A model generated the notes under the pieces. It ran no database searches, was not told where the DNA came from, and was given only the letters and a program-made list of their open reading frames with translations. DNA of 64,000 bases from Balanoglossus misakiensis. Its lineage: Eukaryota; Hemichordata. Within the stretch, counting starts at the first letter, position 1. Each line of letters opens with the position of its first letter. Position numbers and translations under genes: made by a program. The stretch is from assembly GCA_040954595.2 (NCBI GenBank), contig CM082578.2, positions 3,720,001 to 3,784,000 of the forward strand. Direction: 5' to 3'. Shown in pieces: positions 57,448 to 64,000 of this stretch.

Positions 57448-60400
57448 GAAGCAACGCCCAATCAAAACTATCCGTACACCTCACCACCTGTTCAATCATA
57501 ATAGACTTGCCAACTGTCAGCTTGACAGGAGAATTGACAACTTCATGCCGACTTCTGGTGTCAACTATAGTAATCTGGTGATTCCTAAAAGGACCGACTC
57601 CGTAAGATCTGTCATTGGATATCGTCCAAAACCAACAACTAGTGATCAGCGTCAGGTAAATCTGGATAACTTAACATTATGATCAATGTAAGAACCTTTC
57701 AATCGGGTTGTGGAATGCCAGGTCCATCAACAACAAAATTGCTACCGTGTGTGGACACATCATTGAAAGCAAGTCTGATGTCTTTGTGGTGACTGAAACC
57801 TGGATAGCCAAGTCCAATCAGTGTACCGTCCCTCAAATCCGCTCAGCCCTCTATGGATATAAAGTTCATCAAAACCCAAGGTCGGACAAGAAGGGAGGTG
57901 GTGTAGCAGGCATCATGAGTGAACACCTTACGGCCAAGCCGGATAAGACTATGAAGACTACTTCCCGATCACTTGAACACTTGAATATATACATAACTCT
58001 TCCATGTGATCTTGTTCATCTTGTCATTGTTTACCGTCCACTACCGTCTCGGAAAAATGGTTTGAATGTGTCGACTTTTATGACTGAGTTTGCAACATTC
58101 ATGGAGAGTATTGTAATTTCACCAGGTCGCTTAATTTTATTAGGGGACTTCAATTTCCATGTAGGAAATGAAAATCGCAACGATACCCGTCAATTCATTG
58201 ACTTGATAGACAGTCTTGGTCTTAAACAACATGTACGGGGCCCCACTCATGAACGGGGGCACACACTGCATGGATTTAGTAATTACTCATATAAATGAAC
58301 CATGTGTCATGAAATTTCAACTGAATGACATTCTCCCATCCGATCATACTTTAATCAGTTTTGTTACTGATCTGTCACGTCCATCTGTACACCATAGGAA
58401 ACGCATTTCACGTAATATTTCATCTGTAACCTCTGATGACCTCAGTCAGGCCATAAATAGTATTCAAAAGGCCAAAATAACGGACTGTACCACAGTTGAT
58501 GATTTGGCTGAGTGCTTTCATGCGGACATGTCATCTGTATTTGATATTGTTGCTCCGGCCAAAGTAAAGATCGTTCGTGACAAACCGCGCGCCCCTGGTA
58601 TGATGAGACTCTGCGTGAAGAAAAACGTACTCTTCGGCAAGTTGAAAGGAAATGGAGAAGACATCAACTCGAAGTAAATAGACAGATCTTTATGGGAAAA
58701 CGTGCGAACTATAATAGACTCTGTAATGAAGCACTTGCATTGTATCATAGGACTCGTATTGAAACAGCTGATCAAACTAAACTATTTAGCATTATTGATG
58801 ATTTAATAGGCGAAAAGAAATCCTCCGCTTCAATTTTACCCATTCATGATGATAAAGCAAAGTTGGCACAGTCTTTCGCCGATTTCTTTACAAATAAAAT
58901 ATCCAAGCTTCAGAAGCAATTTCCTAGATCTTTGACCTTAGAAAAGGTCAATGAAGTACCAACGTATTCCTTCAGAGAGTTCACCTCTGTCACCATGGCC
59001 AGTCTTACTAAAATTATTGATGCCATGAACTCAAAATCATGTGCACTTGACCCAATTCCGACTAAACTTTTGAAATTGTGTCTTCCAAATGTAATTCATG
59101 ATCTAGTCAAAATAGTTAATACTTCATTCGATTCGAGTACAGTTCCTAAAATGTACAAACAGGCTGTAGTCCGCCCTTTATTGAAAAAGTCCAGTCTCGA
59201 CTCCAATGTTTTATCTAATTATAGGCCGGTGTCTAATCTTGTTTTCGAACATAAATTTCTGGAGAGAGTTGTTTTAATTCAACTTGATGAGTATTTTAGT
59301 CAGTTTTCATTGTATTCTAAATATCAGTCTGCTTATAGACATCATCATAGCACGGAAAGTGCCTTATTGAGAGTTCAAAACGAAATTTTACGTGCTCTTG
59401 ATAGTCATAAAGAAGTTATTCTTACACTGCTTGATTTGACAGCAGCTTTTGACATTATTAATCACAAGGTATTGCTGTATCGTTTAGAACATAAGTTTGG
59501 TATTAAGGGCAAGGCACTTGCTTGGTTTGAGTCGTACTTATGTGATAGAACACAGATTGTGTGTATTGATGGTGTATTATCAGAGCCAAGTAATCTTGAT
59601 TGTGGCGTCCCTCAAGGAAGTGGACTGGGCCCAATACTTTTTACACTGTATGCAGCACCATTAGAGGATATAATCATTAGACATGCTTTGGATCTTATGT
59701 TATTTGCTGACGATACTCAGTTGTATTTGATATGTGAACGTGCCACGGACTCGTCATTTATGGTTGAACATTGTATTGATGATATTCGTCAATGGATGAT
59801 TGAAAATCGTTTGGTTTTAAATGATGCCAAGACAGAAGTGATCCATTTTCGTTCAAAATTTAAGAAATCTGTTGACCTGCCATTTCTCAGAGTAGGGAAT
59901 ACTAATGTTACCACGTCTAGATCCGTCCGCGATCTTGGTGCTTATTTAAACCGCTTTGCAGATATGAGTACTCACATTGTCAAATTATGTCAGTCTGCGT
60001 CATTTGCTCTCCATAGAATTGGACGTATTAAAAATGTTTTAAATCGCTCAAACACTGAAAGACTTGTGCACGCTTTCGTTACATCACGCATGGATTACTG
60101 CAACAGTTTGCTATTTGGTATCGAAGATAAGCACCTTCATAAACTTCAGTTACTTCAAAATTCTGCTGCACGTCTCGTCACACGCACAAAAAGGCATGAG
60201 CATATCACACCAGTGAAACGGGAGCTACACTGGCTGCCTATCCATGCTAGAATCAATTTCAAAATTCTTCTTTTTGTCTATAAAATGTTGCACAACCAAG
60301 CTCCTGCCTATCAGTCTGATCTGATCACAGTTCATGAACCTAAACGGTTGACACGCTCAGCGTTCACACCAACTTTGGAGCCAGTGAACTGGGAGCAGAA

Positions 60401-60742
60401 ACACTTTGGTTACCGTTCATTTTCTAATGCAGCGCCAACTCTTTGGAATGTCTTACCAAAAGAAATTAGATTGTCACCAACCGTTGCTGCGTTTAAGACA
60501 TCTCTCAAAACTTACCTTTTTAAGAAGTACATGACTTAGTCACTGTTTTGTTATTTCTAATAACATTTTTATAAAGTTTTAATGCCGAGTAGGCCATTTT
60601 ATCAGTGTATCTTCACGGTTTTAACATTGTATTTTATGAGCTTAGTTGTTTTTTTTTTATTGTAAAGCGGTTTGATGTTTTTACTGATGGAAATCGCTGT
60701 ATAAAAATAAATTATTATTATTATTATTATTATTATTATTTT
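57448..60742 (+). mobile_element. CR1-like LINE, nearly full ORF2, (ATT)n tail
   Basis: Endonuclease and reverse transcriptase are followed by a ~200-bp 3' end with CTGTATAAAAATAAATT and an ATT microsatellite (60712-60742). It divides the L1-like LINE. The 5' limit is uncertain: 57448-57680 reads as an open stretch upstream of the endonuclease. Confidence 0.8.
57708..60539 (+). pseudogene. CR1-like LINE ORF2 (endonuclease-reverse transcriptase), two frameshifts
   Basis: The endonuclease part has WNARSINNK, VVTETW, LLGDFNFH and, after a shift near 58262, SDHTLISF. After a second shift near 58600 the reverse transcriptase is open for 615 codons (58692-60539): NYRPVSNL, SAYRHHHSTESAL, LLDLTAAFDIINH, CGVPQGSGLGPILF, LMLFADDTQLYL and the C-terminal MDYCNSLLFG, ELHWLPIHARINFK and SFSNAAPTLWNVLPKEIR. 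The catalytic F-A-D-D is intact. Only the shifts stop it being a complete ORF2, so it is a fairly young copy. Confidence 0.88.
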
Positions 60743-61317
60743 GATTCCAGAACCAAGTTTGCGTTATATAGTCAAGGTGACCTTGTATGGTTAGAGGACT
60801 CAGCGAATGCAAGACGGAAGTTGGCACCGAAATGGAAGGGTCCATACAAATATTCAAATGTATGGATGAAGATGGAATTAAATATCAGGTGATTGACATT
60901 AACAGTCAGCGAAGTCATCCAAAAACTGTACACTTTAACAGAATGAAGCCCTATAGAACACCTCCAGACATACAAGACACCCAGAACACTATCTGTCCAG
61001 CCTATACAGCTTTATCTGGGTCATTACCACGGCAACCAGGTGCGATCACATCCAGCCCTGTATCATCTGAGCAACAGAATACACAACCGTGTGTGACGCC
61101 ACCACCAGCGAGATGTCCAGCATCATCATCACCCGGAACACCAGAAGTTGATCCATCGTCATCACCTCAACCTACACCTAGCCATCAGCCATTGGAAATG
61201 CCTGTTATTCAGAGATCGAGAGAAGCTCCACATCCTTACCAATATCAGAGGGAACGAGCACCAGGGAAAAGAAGAATCAAGCCACCAAGATATTTACAGG
61301 ACTATGTACCAAAATGA
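60743..61317 (+). pseudogene. Ty3/gypsy integrase C-terminus remnant
   Basis: YSQGDLVWLEDSANARRKLA and PKWKGPY, then in another frame KYQVIDINSQRSHPKTVHFN and RMKPY, match the C-terminal integrase region of gypsy elements. A Pro/Ser-rich tail ends RIKPPRYLQDYVPK. The 5' part of pol is missing. Confidence 0.8.
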
Positions 61318-61442
61318 ATTGATCCATGAACTTAACTGATATTACAATATTTGATTTTGTTACTGAGTTGTAATTTGATGTTTTGTACTGTAATTTCAAT
61401 TTATAAGAAACGAGGACGTTTCTAAAAATGGGCCCATAGTTG

Positions 61443-61599
61443 TGTAAGACTGCAAATTAACATACTTCATTTTGTAGGCCCTTTTGCACTTTGCATGTTA
61501 ACTATACCTACATCTGTTTTCGAATATAAAAGCCACAAACATGTTTGAAGTGGGTTGCCACTCTACAACTCTGACCCGTCTGAGGCTGTCTGTCTTACA
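61443..61599 (+). repeat. Probable 3' LTR of the gypsy remnant, 157 bp
   Basis: It starts TGTAAGAC and ends GTCTTACA, an 8-base inverted terminal pair, and holds a TATA box (GAATATAAAAGCC near 61524). It lies 126 bp after the pol stop. No partner LTR was found. Confidence 0.65.
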
Positions 61600-62363
61600 C
61601 TAGCCTATTGGATGACCAAGTTTATTGCCAGAAAATGGAAAGTAATATTTTAACGTGGCTTCATGAATATACTGATTACTCTGGAGATCTTTAGATGATT
61701 TGGGATCTTGTTAAAATGGAAATTCGCAAGTTTATTATGTCATATTCAATGAAGAAATCGAGGGAAAGAAAAGAAAAAAAATTAAATCTTGAAAAAAAGC
61801 TTCATGGTATGGATGAATTGCTGAGTGATAATCCAAATGACGAAAACCGTGCAAAGTATGAAGAAACCAAACAACAGTACGAGAAGATGATTGAGTATGA
61901 AACAAAAGGTGCAATTATTAGATCAAAAATCAGATGGCATGAAGAGGGAGAGAAAGGTTCAAAATATTTCCTGAATTTAGAGAAAAGAAATAACAAGAAA
62001 AACATATTAGGAAACTCTATACCGGAAGTTCAATTTGCAGACGATACAACTGCTTTTTTACAAAATGAACATTCTGTTGCCAATTTTATGGCTGTCAAGG
62101 ATAACTTTACACAATGCCCTGGTCTCTGTGTGAACAGAGACAAGACATCTGGTTTCTGGTTTGGCAAAGATAGGGACAGAACAGACAGTCCCATTGGTTT
62201 AAAAGTTACAAAGATTTTCAAAGCACTTGGTGTGCACTTTTCCTACAATATCTCAGAAGCGAATAAGCTGAACTTTTATGATAAATTCAGAAGTGTCAAA
62301 CAAACACGTGCAATGTGCAAATATCAACTTAAACCGGTCTGTAATGTATCTTGGTATTCTTAA
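61600..62363 (+). pseudogene. L1/Tx1-like LINE, continuation with internal deletion
   Basis: ILTWLHEYTDYSGDL, then IWDLVKMEIRKFIMSYSMKK and RWHEEGEKGSKYFLNLEKRN are the linker after the endonuclease. It jumps straight to VQFADDTTAFLQ, the catalytic RT motif, so the finger and early palm regions are deleted. It ends LKPVCNVSWYS. Confidence 0.75.
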
Positions 62364-62639
62364 ATAACGCAATTTCGTGATGATAAACTACATTATTTTA
62401 CAAGCTAAGTTCTTCTTACATACCTGTAAACAAAATATACCAACTTTTGAGGTGTTTCTATCATTTTTGAGCTGTAAACCAAGCACATTCCTTGTTGTGT
62501 AATTTTGTAGTTTCTGTGTTTGTAATTTTGTTTTGTATCTATGTTATGTGTTTGCATATTTATAAATAATAAAAAAATGGCAAAGTTGTACTCTTTCCTT
62601 TATCATCCCCGACCCTTTACACCGCCTGATTGTTTTTTA
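62364..62639. other. Probable LINE 3' tail and spacer
   Basis: AT-rich and ends TAAATAATAAAAAAATGG near 62575, which may be the LINE tail. Confidence 0.5.
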
Positions 62640-63522
62640 ATGGTACATTCTGGCAAAACATTTCCGCCGATAATCGCAGATTTCATGGAAGAAAATCATG
62701 TTTTTGCTCCAAGTTGGCTATATGAAAAGCATTCGATGGGTAAAGATTAACAGATGTACATCTCTCTGCCTCAAGCAAACTCATCACTGTAGTGACGTCA
62801 TCCGCCTCCGTCATGACGAGCCTGTCGCCTCCTGCTAACATTGCTGCTACCATGATATCGAATGAAACAAAAAAGCAAGGTACATAAACTAGGTGACTCG
62901 CAGTCTCCCCTCCTTGAAGCTGAGCCAGTATTATGTACAGGAAGATGAACGTTTCCACCAGTCCATGGTGAGAATGGACTACAGCCTTTGAATCCCCCGT
63001 GCTGCCAGAGGTGAATATAATCAAAGCATAGTCGTCAGACTGGACTTCCATTTGTACGGTCTCCAGTTGTGAATCCGCCGAAGGGACGAGTATGAGGTCA
63101 CGAAACGCGAGCCATGCACCCATCTTCTCCGTTGAGTCAACGCTGATTAAACAACGGACACTTGGAAGTAGCTTGGGAGTATAAAGGCTAGACGCTTCAT
63201 CCACTCCAGGAACTCACTCAGCGATGTTGGGAAGACAATTGTTGTCCGCTACCAATACAGCACAACTATGTTATTGATCTGTTTTACGAGGTCCTCTGAT
63301 TTTAGAGATGAGTCGAACACAAACCAGTCCAGCTTTGACAGCTTCCATGTAACCCACATATTCGTATCGCCTACCAACTATAGCAGTCCCATACCTTTCA
63401 CCTCTTCGCAGACCGAGCTCCGTCAAATCATTGTATGGCAATAGCTTCTTGTCAACTTCGTTGTCGTCGCAATAATTTGTGAAGTCATTTTGAAAGTTTA
63501 AGTGGCCTCCTAAATTACCTGT
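62640..63522 (-). pseudogene. AMP-binding acyl-CoA-ligase-like gene, broken
   Basis: Acyl-CoA ligases activate fatty acids via an acyl-adenylate. The minus strand from an acceptor-like CCCAAACAG at 63530 gives LGLRRGERYGTAIVGRRYEY and VGYMEAVKAGLVCVRL, then LPSVRCLISVDSTEKMGAWL and YALIIFTSGSTGDSKAVVHS, the AMP-binding P-loop (TSGSTG.PK.V; here D replaces P). KSAIIGGNVLPE follows in another frame. An in-frame TGA lies near 63217 and the last part is shifted, so it is a pseudogene, unless sequence errors are responsible. Upstream and downstream exons are not visible. Confidence 0.7.
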
Positions 63523-63530
63523 TTGGGTTA

Positions 63531-64000
63531 AGTCTAAATTGAAAGAAAAATAAACACAGTTATATTTAAGTGTTCCCATTTTCTGCCAATTAATAATAAA
63601 AGAACTCAATTCAAATATAAACCCTCCGGGGTCAAGAGTACAAGAATAAGGTGATAAGGTCATTACTGGGGCCAGAATTGATCAACACGAATATACCGTA
63701 CCTTCTCATTTTTAACTAAAACTTCGTCGTCCAAGGGAATAGTTCTCCGTCAATTCAACACCCAGATGACATTGTGGGAGTTAAATCATGCATGCCAACA
63801 TTGTTCTACTCACCTCAGAGTTTTACCACTGCGTGATTTACAGTATACAGTCGACTGCGAACGCATGCATCAATTGGCTTTTGACACCGACCTGACCTGC
63901 CGATCACGTACCGTACCTGATGTGTACGATCACTCCAAACCAATGAGAATCTCTATATATACACAGCTGTATATATGTCAGTCCTGTATTGGCTGACAGG
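63531..64000. other. Upstream of the ligase-like gene, nothing recognised
   Basis: No exon or repeat could be supported. CTCTATATATACACAG near 63950 is a TATA-like run only. Confidence 0.4.

Overview
The window looks like non-coding and repeat-rich chromosome of a marine invertebrate animal. Introns with GT/AG borders, a C-type-lectin/GAIN/GPS gene, CR1-like and L1-like LINEs, BEL/Pao and Ty3-type LTR elements and many short inverted-repeat elements all point to a metazoan. A deuterostome such as an amphioxus or hemichordate is my guess, but the sequence alone does not prove a species.

Layout. 1-21,548: a head-to-tail array of about 13 units of ~1.42 kb plus a partial first one. Units are lengthened in steps of ~236 bp and some end in clusters of ~54-bp perfect-hairpin modules. 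21,550-24,619: inverted-repeat elements, a 61-bp tandem repeat and one orphan C-type-lectin-like exon. 23,591-29,019: a palindromic-ended element with a perfect 9-bp target duplication; inside it sit a small 9-bp-TSD element and a complete-looking LTR retroelement (24,620-28,820, minus strand, identical 172-bp LTRs). 29,020-32,277: more short mobile elements and a duplicated hairpin/microsatellite family. 32,278-45,546: a ten-exon plus-strand gene (C-type-lectin-like domain, GAIN domain, GPS motif) whose exon phases all agree; its first intron holds an 8.2-kb BEL/Pao element, itself invaded by a LINE fragment, a fold-back element, a 245-bp tandem amplification and a solo LTR. 46,833-55,101: a second, older copy of the same LTR retroelement, interrupted by a 3.45-kb block related to the first array. 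55,102-62,640: hairpin elements, then an L1/Tx1-like LINE split by a CR1-like LINE and a Ty3-type pol/LTR remnant. 62,640-63,522: a broken AMP-binding acyl-CoA-ligase-like gene on the minus strand.

The most unusual content is the pair of LTR retroelements. Pooled, they encode a helix-hairpin-helix motif, a Ty3-like Gag capsid region, a CCHC knuckle, a retropepsin, a C2H2 zinc finger and the N-terminal half of a TatD-family metal-dependent nuclease, with no reverse transcriptase or integrase anywhere between the LTRs. Yet one copy has identical LTRs, so it moved recently, presumably with enzymes supplied in trans. The second unusual system is the hairpin-tailed satellite: the hairpin stems change in both arms together, and the sequence at each unit head changes with them.

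All homology statements are by recognition of motifs; no search or alignment was run, and repeat boundaries are by eye.
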